The notes: a model not told the origin generated them from the letters alone. Positions 21,571-33,062 are shown, counted from the first letter of the stretch. The stretch: 64,000 nt of DNA from Prochlorococcus sp. AG-409-D14 (GCA_003215895.1 QCJR01000005.1:41801-105800); one strand, 5' to 3'. Translations and numbers: made by a program.

Positions 21571-22299
21571 ATGAGTGACCCAAATCCATCAACACAAGAA
21601 GTTATTCAGACTCCAAGAATATTACTTGTCGATGACGAGCCTGGCTTAAGGACTGCTGTTCAGGCTTATCTTGAAGATGAAGGATTTCAAGTTACAACAG
21701 CTGTAGATGGAGAAGAGGGATGGGAAAAAGCTCAAAAAATGATTCCTGATGTAATTATCAGTGACGTTATGATGCCTAGATGTGATGGTTATGGGCTTTT
21801 AAAAAAAATTAGAGAAGATGAAAGGCTTGGAGGTACACCTGTAATTTTCCTTACTGCTAAAGGTATGACTGCAGATAGAACTCAAGGTTATCAAGCAGGT
21901 GTAGACGACTACATGCCGAAACCATTTGATCCCGATGAGCTGGTTGCAAGAGTTAGGAATGTAGTGCAGCGGCAAGAGCGACTATTAACTGAAGCTGCAA
22001 GATTTGCAAATGCTGATGTTGGCCAAATGGCAAAACAGATTACAGAGATCAAATCAATGCTTAGCCATGGGGATAAAAATAACTCAAGGAAAGATGATTC
22101 GATTCCTAATTTCACCCCAAGAGAGGCAAGCGTTTTGCAACTAGTTGCAGAAGGTTTAATGAACAAAGAAATTGCAAGACAACTTGAGACTTCTATCCGT
22201 AACGTCGAGAAATATGTGAGTCGATTATTTATTAAAACCGGTACTTCTAGCAGAACAGAACTAGTTAGATATGCACTTGAAAATCATTTAGTTACCTAA
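21571..22299 (+). CDS. NarL/LuxR-type response regulator (receiver + HTH), Ycf29-like
   Basis: ILLVDDEPGLR, ISDVMMPRCDGY, LTAKG receiver; C-terminal FTPREASVLQLVAEGLMNKEIARQLETSIRNVEKYVSRLF. Confidence 0.9.
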   Translation: MSDPNPSTQEVIQTPRILLVDDEPGLRTAVQAYLEDEGFQVTTAVDGEEGWEKAQKMIPDVIISDVMMPRCDGYGLLKKIREDERLGGTPVIFLTAKGMTADRTQGYQAGVDDYMPKPFDPDELVARVRNVVQRQERLLTEAARFANADVGQMAKQITEIKSMLSHGDKNNSRKDDSIPNFTPREASVLQLVAEGLMNKEIARQLETSIRNVEKYVSRLFIKTGTSSRTELVRYALENHLVT

Positions 22300-22333
22300 C
22301 TAATTTATTATTGAAAAATAAAATTTTAGTTCT

Positions 22334-23035
22334 TTAGCATTTCACAAATTCTATTAATTTCGAAAAATAGAAAGGGGCTTGATTCAACTTACTTTTTACA
22401 ACTTTAAAGCCGGAATGCTTTGCTGCTTCTATAATTCCAGTCTCCCTTAATGTATAAGCCCGAGTAGTTTTACTTGGTCCAGGGAATAATTGACCAATAC
22501 CCTTCAAAAGGGCTAGTAGAGGAGTATAGGGAGCAAAGCTAACGATTAATCTTTCATCGGATAATTGGCAGAGATGTTTCACCATTGCCTCAGCCTCCTT
22601 TTGAGGATAATGAATGAAAACATCTAAACAAATAACTATATTAAATGAACCTTTTAAATTCTCTAAATCAGATGTTCGAAAATTCAGCTTATTTAGATCC
22701 AAACCTGCCTCCTTTGCCCTGCTTTTTGTCTCTTTTATCATGGCTTCAGAAATATCACTTAAATGAATTGATTTAGCACCCAATTTTGCCAATGGAATAC
22801 TTAAACTACCCACGCCGCAGCCAGCATCACAGAAACTTTTATCCTTGATATTGTCATAGTCTTTCAACCAACTAATGACATCATCAACTGTCTTTTGGTG
22901 ACCTATCCTTATATTTTTTTGCACTTTATTTACATCATCACTTTCGCTATATATTCGATTCCATCTATCAAACCCAGTCCCATTAAAATATTCAGTGACT
23001 TCCGCCTTTTCATTGTTCTCAATTTGCGATGTCAT
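22334..23035 (-). CDS. chlM: Mg-protoporphyrin IX methyltransferase
   Basis: CDAGCGVGSLSIPLAKLGA SAM motif; EYFNGTGFDRWNRIYSESDDVNKVQ typical of ChlM. Confidence 0.93.
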   Translation of the reverse strand: MTSQIENNEKAEVTEYFNGTGFDRWNRIYSESDDVNKVQKNIRIGHQKTVDDVISWLKDYDNIKDKSFCDAGCGVGSLSIPLAKLGAKSIHLSDISEAMIKETKSRAKEAGLDLNKLNFRTSDLENLKGSFNIVICLDVFIHYPQKEAEAMVKHLCQLSDERLIVSFAPYTPLLALLKGIGQLFPGPSKTTRAYTLRETGIIEAAKHSGFKVVKSKLNQAPFYFSKLIEFVKC

Positions 23036-23063
23036 TTAATCAGATAATTACCTCTTACCAATC

Positions 23064-24224
23064 TTACGCAGCTAACTGCCAAGACAACTGATGATTACAA
23101 GAATTCATTTTCCATCGAAGTAAAGACTGAATATTTTTTCCAATAAAAAAAGATTTTGCAGTCATTTTCTTCTGATCTAATACCATGCGAGGAGCAAGTG
23201 TTGCCATCCAAATAGCAGCAGAAGGATCATTAATCCAATTAGCTATTTTTTTGCATGCATCAAGTAAAGGCAAAGTGGATCCTGCAATTGTTTCATTTGG
23301 AAGTCTGCATAAACCATTTTCTACTATTACCAAGCGTTTGTCCCAATCAAATGATCCATCTCCTAAACCATAAGCTGATATTGCATCGCTTACTAAGACA
23401 ATTTGCTTTGGTGCAAGTATCTTTAAAAGCCTAATCATATCTGAATGAACATGAACACCATCAGCAATGAGTCCTAGGAAAACATCGTCTCTTCTTGCAG
23501 CCGCTCCGACAGGTCCAATAGCTCGATGATGCAAACCTTTCATTGCATTAAAAGTATGCGTAACCATGGTCACTCCATTATTAAAAGCTTTCATCGCCGA
23601 ATCAAAATCAGCTGAAGAATGTCCCAATGAAACCACTATATTTAATTCTCTAAGACGAGAAATGAGTTCAAAAGAACCTTTTAATTCTGGAGCCAATGTC
23701 ATTAATGCTATGTCGTCTTCAAATCCCTTTATTCTCTCATTTAAAGCAGAAATACTTGGCTTACAAATACTTTCTATGTCATGTGCTCCAGAATATGATT
23801 TACATAAGAAAGGTCCTTCTAGGTGAGCACCGAGGAGTCGACATCTATTTTTCGAAGTATGTTTTTTAGTTTCATTTAAGACCTCCATTCCCAATTGAAA
23901 TTGATCTATTGGACAACTAACAAAAGTTGGACAAATTCCTTCAACTCCATCAAGCCAAAGTCGATCAAGCAATGATAATAATCTAGGTATTTGATTAAAA
24001 GTTAAATCTGTAAATGAAATACCTAAACCTCCATTTATTTGAAGATCAATTGCTCTTGGGCTCAGCCAATCGCCAAACCAATCTTCGTCATAACTGAATT
24101 CCTTCTTGGCACATTTTTCAATCGAAAGAATAATTCCATGGTCATCTAAAACTAGGGAAAATAAATTATTTTCATCTTCACTTTTAACTGGTTGAGGTAC
24201 TTTTATATTTATGATTTTTCTCAT
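23064..24224 (-). CDS. nagA: N-acetylglucosamine-6-phosphate deacetylase
   Basis: DLQINGGLGISFTD, GAHLEGPFL, LGHSSADF, THTFNAMKGLHHRAIG, LVSDAISA. Confidence 0.9.
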   Translation of the reverse strand: MRKIINIKVPQPVKSEDENNLFSLVLDDHGIILSIEKCAKKEFSYDEDWFGDWLSPRAIDLQINGGLGISFTDLTFNQIPRLLSLLDRLWLDGVEGICPTFVSCPIDQFQLGMEVLNETKKHTSKNRCRLLGAHLEGPFLCKSYSGAHDIESICKPSISALNERIKGFEDDIALMTLAPELKGSFELISRLRELNIVVSLGHSSADFDSAMKAFNNGVTMVTHTFNAMKGLHHRAIGPVGAAARRDDVFLGLIADGVHVHSDMIRLLKILAPKQIVLVSDAISAYGLGDGSFDWDKRLVIVENGLCRLPNETIAGSTLPLLDACKKIANWINDPSAAIWMATLAPRMVLDQKKMTAKSFFIGKNIQSLLRWKMNSCNHQLSWQLAA

Positions 24225-24302
24225 TTCTTAAAAACTGAAAAAATTAATGCAGAATTCATAAATAATTGGCATGATTAAGAATGAGATTTATAAAATTGAC
24301 AA

Positions 24303-24839
24303 TTGTCTTTAACCGAAGCTAATACATTTAAGGGAGTAGCAGTAGTGATGGGTAGTGATTCAGATCTTAAAACTCTTCAGCCTGCGGTTACAATTCTAGA
24401 TCAATTTGGCATATCTAATGAAGTAAGGATCTTATCCGCTCATAGGACTCCAAGAGAAATGATGGATTTTGCTCAAATGGCAGAATCAAATGGTTTTGGA
24501 GTGATAATTGCGGGAGCCGGAGGGGCTGCTCATTTACCTGGAATGATCGCTTCTCTTACAACCCTTCCAGTAATAGGTGTTCCAGTCAAAAGCAATGCGC
24601 TTTCAGGAATAGATTCTATGTATTCAATCTTGCAAATGCCCTCGGGTATCCCAGTAGCAACGGTTGCAATTGAAGGAGGCCTAAATGCTGGTCTTTTAGC
24701 TACTCAAATTTTAGCAATTAATAATGCTAAATTGACAAATAAATTAAACGACTATAGGTCTGAGCTTCACGACCTTGTAGTTAAAAAAGATCAAAAACTT
24801 AAAGAGATTGGAGCTAAAGCTTATCTAAAAAAAATGTAA
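24303..24839 (+). CDS. purE: 5-(carboxyamino)imidazole ribonucleotide mutase
   Basis: VVMGSDSDLKTLQPA, SAHRTPREMMDFA, AGAGGAAHLPGM. Confidence 0.95.
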   Translation: MSLTEANTFKGVAVVMGSDSDLKTLQPAVTILDQFGISNEVRILSAHRTPREMMDFAQMAESNGFGVIIAGAGGAAHLPGMIASLTTLPVIGVPVKSNALSGIDSMYSILQMPSGIPVATVAIEGGLNAGLLATQILAINNAKLTNKLNDYRSELHDLVVKKDQKLKEIGAKAYLKKM

Positions 24840-24865
24840 GGAACGTGAAATTAATTACTAACTCA

Positions 24866-25501
24866 CTAACAAATTTTTGAAATAATCTTTTTATTAACAA
24901 GAAAATTAGTAACTATATCTACACATTTATCAATCTCTAGATTTCCAGTATCAATTTTCAATTCTGGGGACTGAGGATCTTCATAAGGACTTGAGATTCC
25001 AGTAAAATCTTTGATATCTCCATTTCTAGCCTTAGCATAAAGTCCTTTTGTATCTCTTGTTTCACAAACACCTAAATCAGCTGAACAATATATTTCTATA
25101 AAATCATTTTCTCCAACTAGTGATCTTGCATTATTCCTATCGGCCCTAAATGGTGATACGAATGCAGTTAAAACAATTATTCCAGCGTCAAGAAATAGTT
25201 TAGAGACTTCGCCAATTCTTCTGATATTTTCTTCTCTATCAACATCAGAAAATCCTAGGTCTTTGCACAAACCATGTCTGATGTTATCACCATCTAAAAC
25301 ATAAGTTGAATAACCATTTTTGTGTAGAACTACATTTACAGCATTGGCTAATGTGCTTTTCCCAGAGCCAGATAGACCCGTAAACCATAGTATTGAACTT
25401 CGATGTCCTTTTTGCTGCGATCTAGCTTCTCTGTCAACTGAAGATTGGTGCCAAACTATATTGGTGGCTTTTGAAAGAGGACTTTGAGAGTTTTGTTCCA
25501 T
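24866..25501 (-). CDS. cysC: adenylylsulfate kinase
   Basis: [39 protein letters not shown]-like FVSPFRADR. Confidence 0.95.
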   Translation of the reverse strand: MEQNSQSPLSKATNIVWHQSSVDREARSQQKGHRSSILWFTGLSGSGKSTLANAVNVVLHKNGYSTYVLDGDNIRHGLCKDLGFSDVDREENIRRIGEVSKLFLDAGIIVLTAFVSPFRADRNNARSLVGENDFIEIYCSADLGVCETRDTKGLYAKARNGDIKDFTGISSPYEDPQSPELKIDTGNLEIDKCVDIVTNFLVNKKIISKIC

Positions 25502-25553
25502 GAATTCAGACTAATTGTTTACTATTCTCCATCTTGATCGTCACAGTTTATTG

Positions 25554-25877
25554 CTATCCTCCACTTTGTTTGGGGCTATAACCCTCCTTCAAAAGAAAAT
25601 CTTGAGCTTTTGATATTTGATCGCCTTGTAACTCTAAAAAATCCCCTTTCAAAGCTCCTCCTGTTCCACAAGCTATTTTTAAATTCTTAAGAATTTTTTT
25701 TGCCTCAACCTCTTCTAATTCCAGTCCTTTAATAACTGTTACAAGTTTTCCTTTCTTTCCAGATCGAGTTCTTTCTAGACGAACTTGTCGCTTTCCTTTA
25801 GGAGTAACACTATTTTGAGTGTCATTCCCTATTGTCTTAAGAGGGTCATTAAATTCAATCCAGCCTCCTTTAGACAT
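25554..25877 (-). CDS. SUI1/eIF1-like translation initiation factor homolog
   Basis: RTRSGKKGKLVTVIKGL...ACGTGGALKGDFLELQGDQ. Confidence 0.88.
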   Translation of the reverse strand: MSKGGWIEFNDPLKTIGNDTQNSVTPKGKRQVRLERTRSGKKGKLVTVIKGLELEEVEAKKILKNLKIACGTGGALKGDFLELQGDQISKAQDFLLKEGYSPKQSGG

Positions 25878-25917
25878 TGTCTTACTTTTTGGCTGGTAAC
25901 TATTTTCTTAATCTAAG

Positions 25918-27171
25918 GTGACAGGTACACTCCCAACACAATTTAAAGATTCGGATTTATCTCCATTAACAAGGCCAAATGCTATTGGTCGATTTGGTAA
26001 GTACGGGGGGCAATATGTTCCTGAAACTTTAATACCTGCTCTTATTGAATTAGAGCAAGCTGCTAAAGAAGCATGGAAAGATTCTTCATTCAATTCAGAA
26101 CTGAATCATTTACTAAAAACTTATGTAGGAAGATCCACTCCTCTATATGAAGCTAAAAGGTTAACTGAACATTATAGAAAAGACACATTAGAAGGGCCAA
26201 GAATATGGCTTAAAAGAGAAGATTTAAATCACACAGGTGCTCACAAAATAAACAATGCACTTGGACAAGCTCTTCTTGCGATAAGGATGGGAAAAAAAAG
26301 AATTATTGCTGAAACTGGCGCTGGTCAACATGGAGTTGCAACTGCGACAGTCTGTGCTCGTTTTGGATTGGAATGCATCATTTATATGGGTAAAGAAGAT
26401 ATGCGAAGACAGGCATTAAACGTATTCCGAATGCAACTTCTAGGAGCCTCAGTTAGGGCAGTAACAAGTGGAACGGCAACACTTAAAGATGCAACCAGTG
26501 AAGCGATTCGAGATTGGGTTACCAATGTAGAAACGACACACTATATTCTTGGATCAGTTGCTGGTCCTCATCCATATCCAATGTTGGTCAGAGATTTTCA
26601 TGCAGTTATTGGCGAAGAAACAAAGCAACAATGTAACCAAGCTTTCGGAAGATCTCCCGATATTCTTTTAGCTTGTGTGGGTGGCGGATCAAATGCGATG
26701 GGCCTGTTCCATCCTTTTGTGGAAGACAAAAGTGTTCGAATGATTGGCGTTGAAGCGGCTGGAGATGGAGTCGAAACTGGTCGACATGCAGCAACAATTA
26801 CCGAAGGAAGGATAGGTGTTCTTCATGGAGCCATGAGTCTTTTACTACAGGACGAAGATGGTCAGGTTGAAGAGGCCCATTCCATAAGTGCAGGTCTAGA
26901 CTATCCAGGCGTGGGACCGGAGCATAGTTACTTAAAAGAAATTGGACGTGCTGAATATGCTGCTGTTACTGATAATGAAGCAATAAAAGCTCTACAGTTA
27001 GTCAGTCAACTGGAGGGTATTATTCCTGCTCTCGAAACTTCTCATGCATTTGCATATCTCGAGAAACTTTGCCCAACTCTGAATCACAATTCCGAAATAG
27101 TAATTAACTGCTCTGGCAGAGGAGATAAAGATGTCAATACGGTTGCTAAAAAATTAGGATCCACAATATAA
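25918..27171 (+). CDS. trpB: tryptophan synthase beta subunit
   Basis: [46 protein letters not shown]. Confidence 0.98.
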   Translation: MTGTLPTQFKDSDLSPLTRPNAIGRFGKYGGQYVPETLIPALIELEQAAKEAWKDSSFNSELNHLLKTYVGRSTPLYEAKRLTEHYRKDTLEGPRIWLKREDLNHTGAHKINNALGQALLAIRMGKKRIIAETGAGQHGVATATVCARFGLECIIYMGKEDMRRQALNVFRMQLLGASVRAVTSGTATLKDATSEAIRDWVTNVETTHYILGSVAGPHPYPMLVRDFHAVIGEETKQQCNQAFGRSPDILLACVGGGSNAMGLFHPFVEDKSVRMIGVEAAGDGVETGRHAATITEGRIGVLHGAMSLLLQDEDGQVEEAHSISAGLDYPGVGPEHSYLKEIGRAEYAAVTDNEAIKALQLVSQLEGIIPALETSHAFAYLEKLCPTLNHNSEIVINCSGRGDKDVNTVAKKLGSTI

Positions 27172-27183
27172 ATTGATAAACCA

Positions 27184-27540
27184 TTAATACCTTGGAACAG
27201 ATCGATCTACATCTGTGCTCCACGCATCTATGCCACCTACAAGATTCCAAACCTTTTTTCTTATACCTTGCTCTAGTAACCACATACCAAAATTTAAACT
27301 TCTTACACCTGCATGACAAACAACAACAATAGGAGTATCCCTTGGTAACAACTCATCTATTTCCCCTGACCAGCTTGCAGCCTTACTTAACGGTAGATGC
27401 AATACTGAAAATGAAAATGAAGCCATGGCAATTTCATCGTCCTCTCTCACATCTACAATGAATGGTTTTTCAGAAGAATCATCATCTAATAAATCATTTA
27501 ACTCTTTTGGAGATATATTTAAAGGAGTATGCTCATTCAT
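27184..27540 (-). CDS. rhodanese-domain protein
   Basis: FIVDVREDDEIAMASF, VVVCHAGVRSLN active-site loop. Confidence 0.9.
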   Translation of the reverse strand: MNEHTPLNISPKELNDLLDDDSSEKPFIVDVREDDEIAMASFSFSVLHLPLSKAASWSGEIDELLPRDTPIVVVCHAGVRSLNFGMWLLEQGIRKKVWNLVGGIDAWSTDVDRSVPRY

Positions 27541-27616
27541 AATTGAAATTCAAATTAAAGATTAAACTTTCTCATATCAAAGCTCAGTAAGTATACAAAT
27601 GCTCAAATAATAAGAA

Positions 27617-29194
27617 ATGAAATCACGTCTATCATATTTTTTAATATCTGGAATCATAATTGCATCAGTATTTACAGGAATATTTATCTGGTGGAATAAT
27701 AACCTTAAGGAAATTCCTTTGCAAAATGAAAAATCATATACGAATCCTGCTTCCTCAGAATACATCCCAAAAAATGCGGATCTAGTTTTTCACTGGAAAA
27801 TAAATCCTATGATTCTTCCAAATTACATAGAGAGTTTTCAAGGAAAAATAAATAAAAATATCGCTAATAAAACAACAAGATTAATCAGAGATTCTTCTTT
27901 AAAATTAATAAGTCTTGATTTCGAAAGAGATATCTCAAAGTGGGTAGGAGAATATGGAAGCTTTGCATTGTTTAATACAACCAATCATGCTCTTAATGAT
28001 TGGCAATTGGTTTTAAAAATAAATAATAATTTAAATCCTGAAGAGGCATTAGATTCAATTCTCAATAAAAAAAATAATGATCTAATCCCAAACTCTATGA
28101 ATAAATTAAATATTTCAAACTCAAACATAATTTCAAGGAAAATTAATTCAAATCAATCAATTTATTTTTCAAAGGATAAAGATTATATTTTAATTGCTTC
28201 TAACCCAAAAATAATAGAATCGTCACTTAATAGACTAGAGATTCCTACATTAAGCACGAAGGAAGAGTATAAGACTATTCAATTAAAAGATAATCTGAAT
28301 GATGGTATTCTATTATTAGAAATGTCTCCTAATAAAATTTTCGATGTAATAGGCCAGGAAAAAGATCTATTTGAATTGAATAAAGCAAATAAATTAATTT
28401 CATCAATAAATATTGATAATAAAAAATTAAATATAGAAGGAGTTATCTCATTTGATATTAAGCGGGAGAATAAAGGTAATGGTCTGAGCTATGATTTAGT
28501 TGATCAAGAAAAACAATTCAAATTATTTGATGATTATGTATTAATTGACAACCCTAAACAATTTTTCGGAATAAATTCTATACATCCTTTCCAACAATCA
28601 GTGGCATCGATTATTAAGAAATCAATAACAACTGATTATTCTAATTTATTCAAAATTATTCTTGAAAATACCACAGGAAATTTAATATGGCTAAAAGATA
28701 AAGAGTGGTTAGCCTTAACTAGAAAATCGGAGACAAATAAGAATCAGATAAACAACATTTTAAACAAAGGTAAATTCTTAAATTCTTATCTTGATTTTAA
28801 AAAAAAGAACCTAGAAGTCTGGTCAAAACTTACTACAATTAATAATGAAAAAGTCGAGCTGAAAGAGAGTGTTGAGGCAATTGTTCAAGAAAACGAAGAT
28901 ATATATATTTGGAGTCAAGATCTGTCATCTATTGCGAGTTTTGGTAACAAGGAATACATAGAAAATAACATAAATAGCGATGGCAATAAAGACAGAATCA
29001 ACGATTTCGATGATATTGTCAGAATACACTTAGGGAAGAGAAAAACCGAAGAATTTTTAAATAGTTTTTACCCATATATCTTAATTAGAACAATGCTAGG
29101 AAATAAATTAGATTTTCCTCAGAATATTGATATCTCTATTGCAACACCGACAATTAATTATCCAGACTTCGTTAAATTTAAAATCAACTTATAA
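27617..29194 (+). CDS. DUF3352-like secreted/anchored protein
   Basis: Single N-terminal TM (LISGIIIASVFTGIFIWW), long hydrophilic domain beginning IPKNADLVFHWKINP. Confidence 0.65.
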   Translation: MKSRLSYFLISGIIIASVFTGIFIWWNNNLKEIPLQNEKSYTNPASSEYIPKNADLVFHWKINPMILPNYIESFQGKINKNIANKTTRLIRDSSLKLISLDFERDISKWVGEYGSFALFNTTNHALNDWQLVLKINNNLNPEEALDSILNKKNNDLIPNSMNKLNISNSNIISRKINSNQSIYFSKDKDYILIASNPKIIESSLNRLEIPTLSTKEEYKTIQLKDNLNDGILLLEMSPNKIFDVIGQEKDLFELNKANKLISSINIDNKKLNIEGVISFDIKRENKGNGLSYDLVDQEKQFKLFDDYVLIDNPKQFFGINSIHPFQQSVASIIKKSITTDYSNLFKIILENTTGNLIWLKDKEWLALTRKSETNKNQINNILNKGKFLNSYLDFKKKNLEVWSKLTTINNEKVELKESVEAIVQENEDIYIWSQDLSSIASFGNKEYIENNINSDGNKDRINDFDDIVRIHLGKRKTEEFLNSFYPYILIRTMLGNKLDFPQNIDISIATPTINYPDFVKFKINL

Positions 29195-29344
29195 CCATGT
29201 TAATAAAAAGTTGAAAGTATTATATTTACCAGCTAGCTTAATTCTATAAAATGAAGTTCAAAATGAAAATTATTTTTTTCTATTGAACAGAATAATTATT
29301 TTGCAGGAGCTAAAGCCATAGATAACAAACAAAAGACAACTAAT

Positions 29345-30472
29345 TTGGTTCTAAAGCCAGGCTTAGAAGGAGTTCCTGTAACCAAATCAGGGATATGTGA
29401 AATCAATGGGTCAGAAGGAAAGCTTAATTACAGGGGTTATCCAATATCTGAGCTAGCCCAAAAAAGTAGTTTTCTAGAAACAGCCTTTCTTTTGATATGG
29501 GGTGAACTTCCTACTGATAATGAGCTCCAAAAATTTGAAGAAGACGTTCAAATGCACAGACGAGTTAGCTTTCGAATTAGAGATATGCTGAAGTGTTTTC
29601 CAGAATCAGGGCATCCTATGGACGCCTTGCAAGCAAGTGCTGCATCTCTGGGCCTCTTTTATTCTCGCAGAGCAATTGATGACCCAAAATATATTTACGA
29701 CGCAGTAGTGAGGTTAATTGCAAAAATTCCTACTATGGTTGCTGCTTTTGAGCAAATAAGAAAAGGAGACGATCCAATTCAACCCCAGGATGATTTACCG
29801 TACTCCTCCAATTTCCTGTATATGCTCACCGAGAGGGAACCAAATCCCCTTGCAGCAAGGGTTTTCGACAGATGCTTAATTCTTCATGCCGAACACAGTC
29901 TCAATGCTAGTACGTTTAGCGCAAGAGTTACTGCAAGCACATTAACTGATCCATATGCTGTTGTCGCCTCTGCAGTTGGAACATTGGCTGGACCTCTTCA
30001 TGGAGGGGCCAATGAAGATGTAATAGCAATGCTAGAAGAAATTGAAATACCTAAAAACGCATCTTCATTTCTCAATGAGGCAATTGCAAAAAAAAGAAAA
30101 ATAATGGGCTTTGGGCACAGGGAATATCGTGTTAAAGACCCAAGAGCAACAATTTTACAAGAGTTTGCAGAAGAACTTTTCTCTGAATTTGGTAAAGATG
30201 AAATGTATGAAGTAGCTAAAGCACTTGAAGAAGAAGCTATTTCCAGACTGGGACCAAAAGGTATATTCCCAAATGTTGACTTTTATTCCGGACTTGTTTA
30301 CCGAAAGCTTGGTATCCCGCGAGATCTTTTTACACCAGTTTTTGCAATTTCAAGAGTTGCTGGTTGGTTGGCTCACTGGAGAGAACAACTAGGAGCAAAT
30401 AGAATTTTCAGACCCTCACAAATTTATGAAGGGCCAAAAGTCAGAAATTGGCAGTCCCTTGAGAGCAGATGA
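29345..30472 (+). CDS. gltA: citrate synthase (true 5' end uncertain; may start at 29318)
   Basis: LKPGLEGVPVTKS, HAEHSLNASTFSARVTAST, GPLHGGANEDVI, MGFGHREYRVKDPRA. Confidence 0.95.
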   Translation: MVLKPGLEGVPVTKSGICEINGSEGKLNYRGYPISELAQKSSFLETAFLLIWGELPTDNELQKFEEDVQMHRRVSFRIRDMLKCFPESGHPMDALQASAASLGLFYSRRAIDDPKYIYDAVVRLIAKIPTMVAAFEQIRKGDDPIQPQDDLPYSSNFLYMLTEREPNPLAARVFDRCLILHAEHSLNASTFSARVTASTLTDPYAVVASAVGTLAGPLHGGANEDVIAMLEEIEIPKNASSFLNEAIAKKRKIMGFGHREYRVKDPRATILQEFAEELFSEFGKDEMYEVAKALEEEAISRLGPKGIFPNVDFYSGLVYRKLGIPRDLFTPVFAISRVAGWLAHWREQLGANRIFRPSQIYEGPKVRNWQSLESR

Positions 30473-30546
30473 TTTGATATTTATGTCTTCGAAATTAAAT
30501 TTACTTGAAAATTACACTAACCTAATAAATATATTAAATATTAGAA

Positions 30547-31665
30547 GTGAATTCAGGAATAGACCTTGAGATGAGTTTTACCCAGGGTGTTCAAAACCTT
30601 GGTTTATCTCATGAATTAGCTCATCTTTTATGGATCCCTCTCCCAATGCTTTTAGTATTGGTATCTGCTGTTATTGGTGTATTAGTAACTGTTTGGCTTG
30701 AAAGAAAAATTTCTGCAGCAGCTCAACAGAGAATTGGACCTGAATATGCTGGTGCACTGGGTATTCTTCAACCCATGGCAGATGGCTTAAAACTTTTAGT
30801 AAAAGAAGACATAATCCCAGCGAGAGCAGATAGCGCCCTTTTCACAGTTGGACCAATATTGGTTTTAGTTCCTGTAATTTTATCTTGGTTAATTGTTCCT
30901 TTTGGTCAAAATCTATTAATTAGCAACGTTGGAATAGGAATCTTTTTATGGATAGCCCTTAGCAGTATCCAACCTATTGGTCTATTGATGAGTGGCTACT
31001 CTTCTAATAATAAATATTCTTTACTAGGTGGACTTAGAGCAGCAGCTCAATCAATTAGTTATGAAATTCCTTTAGCGCTTGCAGTTTTGGCAATAGTCAT
31101 GATGAGCAATTCATTGAGTACTGTTGACATAGTTGAGCAACAAAACACTGCTGGTTTTCTTAGCTGGAATATATGGCGACAACCTGTAGGTTTTATTATT
31201 TTTTGGATCTGTGCATTAGCTGAATGCGAGAGACTACCTTTTGATTTACCGGAGGCAGAAGAAGAACTGGTTGCGGGCTATCAAACTGAGTATGCAGGTA
31301 TGAAATTTGCTCTTTTTTACTTAGCTGGATACATAAATCTAGTTTTATCTGCCTTACTTGTCTCAGTTCTGTACCTAGGAGGATGGGGTTTCCCAATATC
31401 AATTGATTGGTTTTCATCTCTGATCGGCCTCTCGATTGATAATCCATTAGTTCAAATTTTTGCTGCATCCCTTGGAATTGTGATGACAATCCTCAAGGCT
31501 TATTTACTTGTCTTTTTAGCAATCTTGTTGAGATGGACCACTCCAAGAGTGAGGATTGATCAACTACTTGACTTGGGATGGAAGTTTCTTTTACCAATTT
31601 CTTTAGTCAATCTGCTTGTAACTGCTTCACTTAAATTGGCATTTCCAATGACATTTGGCGGATAA
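30547..31665 (+). CDS. ndhA: NAD(P)H-quinone oxidoreductase subunit 1
   Basis: [58 protein letters not shown]. Confidence 0.98.
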   Translation: MNSGIDLEMSFTQGVQNLGLSHELAHLLWIPLPMLLVLVSAVIGVLVTVWLERKISAAAQQRIGPEYAGALGILQPMADGLKLLVKEDIIPARADSALFTVGPILVLVPVILSWLIVPFGQNLLISNVGIGIFLWIALSSIQPIGLLMSGYSSNNKYSLLGGLRAAAQSISYEIPLALAVLAIVMMSNSLSTVDIVEQQNTAGFLSWNIWRQPVGFIIFWICALAECERLPFDLPEAEEELVAGYQTEYAGMKFALFYLAGYINLVLSALLVSVLYLGGWGFPISIDWFSSLIGLSIDNPLVQIFAASLGIVMTILKAYLLVFLAILLRWTTPRVRIDQLLDLGWKFLLPISLVNLLVTASLKLAFPMTFGG

Positions 31666-31729
31666 AAGAGAAGCAACACAATCAGTACGATTTTGAGTAA
31701 AAGTACCTACATATATTTGAAAAAAACTG

Positions 31730-31735
31730 TATAAT
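31730..31735 (+). promoter_or_regulatory. possible -10 element (TATAAT) in the ndhA-ndhI gap
   Basis: Exact TATAAT within 'ctgtataatgatt', about 38 nt upstream of the ndhI ATG; no clear -35 box. Confidence 0.35.
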
Positions 31736-31773
31736 GATTAATGTAATTAGAGGCCACCGGCAGTAACTTTAAT

Positions 31774-32424
31774 ATGCTTGGTTTCCTTGAAAAAGTTTCC
31801 GAATACACCAAAGAAGCCTTTGATGCTGCGAAATATTTAGTTGAAGGGCTAAGCGTGACTTTTGACCACATGCGACGAAGACCAGTAACTGTTCAATATC
31901 CCTACGAAAAACTAATCCCCTCTGAGCGATATAGAGGAAGAATTCATTATGAATTTGACAAGTGTATTGCTTGCGAAGTTTGTGTAAGGGTATGCCCTAT
32001 TAATCTTCCAGTGGTTGATTGGGTGATGAATAAAGAAACCAAAAAAAAAGAATTGAGAAATTATTCAATTGACTTTGGTGCTTGTATTTTTTGTGGAAAT
32101 TGTGTTGAGTATTGCCCTACAAATTGCTTATCAATGACAGAAGAATATGAGCTTGCTTCATTTGATAGACATAGCCTTAATTACGATAACGTTGCTCTCG
32201 GAAGGCTTCCAACAAGTGTAACTTCGGATCCATCAGTTCGGTCTTTAAGGGAATTATCTTATTTACCCGAAGGCGTAATGGATCCTCATGAATTACATGC
32301 AAACGATAAAAGAGCTGGCAAACTTCCAAGTCAGATTCTTCAAGAAATTCAAAAAGAGGCCTCACAATTAGACTCAAATGGCAAAATCAAAGAAAATGTT
32401 TCAAATAAACTAGACCCTGAATAA
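31774..32424 (+). CDS. ndhI: NAD(P)H-quinone oxidoreductase subunit I (2x 4Fe-4S)
   Basis: [20 protein letters not shown] and [16 protein letters not shown]. Confidence 0.98.
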   Translation: MLGFLEKVSEYTKEAFDAAKYLVEGLSVTFDHMRRRPVTVQYPYEKLIPSERYRGRIHYEFDKCIACEVCVRVCPINLPVVDWVMNKETKKKELRNYSIDFGACIFCGNCVEYCPTNCLSMTEEYELASFDRHSLNYDNVALGRLPTSVTSDPSVRSLRELSYLPEGVMDPHELHANDKRAGKLPSQILQEIQKEASQLDSNGKIKENVSNKLDPE

Positions 32425-32427
32425 TTA

Positions 32428-33030
32428 ATGAACATCGCTTACTCAACAGAATTAATTTGCTTTTTAGTTCTTAGTGCTGTCATAGTTTCTGGAAGTTTGG
32501 CAGTTGTTTTACTAGAAAATATTGTTTACTCAGCATTTTTATTAGGCGGCGTCTTTTTGGCTGTAGCAGGCTTATATCTTTTATTAAATGCAAGTTTTGT
32601 TGCTGCGGCGCAAATTCTTGTATATGTAGGAGCTGTAAATGTTTTAATATTATTTGCAATTATGTTGGTTAATAAGAAAGAGAAATTAAAACCAATTGAA
32701 GGACTTAAAACTAGAAAAATAATTTCAAGTGGAGTTTGCGGGGGACTATTAATTTTGTTATTGAGAGTCAGTATTAGCACGAAGTGGAATTTACCTGGGC
32801 CGCCCTCAATAGGTGAAGAAGCAACTGAGCGAATTGGAGAACATTTATTTACAGATTATTTATTACCTTTTGAACTTGCTTCTATTTTGTTATTAATGGC
32901 TATGATTGGAGCAATTGTTTTAGCAAGAAGAGATATTTCTATTCAAACAGATTATATAAACGATTTCAGGAATACAAAGTCCTTAAGTGACAAGAAAACT
33001 CCTCTTCTTTCCGAGAATAGTTTAAAATGA
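32428..33030 (+). CDS. ndhG: NAD(P)H-quinone oxidoreductase subunit 6
   Basis: Position between ndhI and ndhE; NASFVAAAQILVYVGAVNVLILFAIML. Confidence 0.96.
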   Translation: MNIAYSTELICFLVLSAVIVSGSLAVVLLENIVYSAFLLGGVFLAVAGLYLLLNASFVAAAQILVYVGAVNVLILFAIMLVNKKEKLKPIEGLKTRKIISSGVCGGLLILLLRVSISTKWNLPGPPSIGEEATERIGEHLFTDYLLPFELASILLLMAMIGAIVLARRDISIQTDYINDFRNTKSLSDKKTPLLSENSLK

Positions 33031-33062
33031 ACAAATCTTATGTGTAAATTTTAAGTACCAAG

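Noticed and set aside
31196-31489. 97-aa antisense ORF in ndhA
   Set aside because: Antisense shadow of a conserved membrane protein gene.
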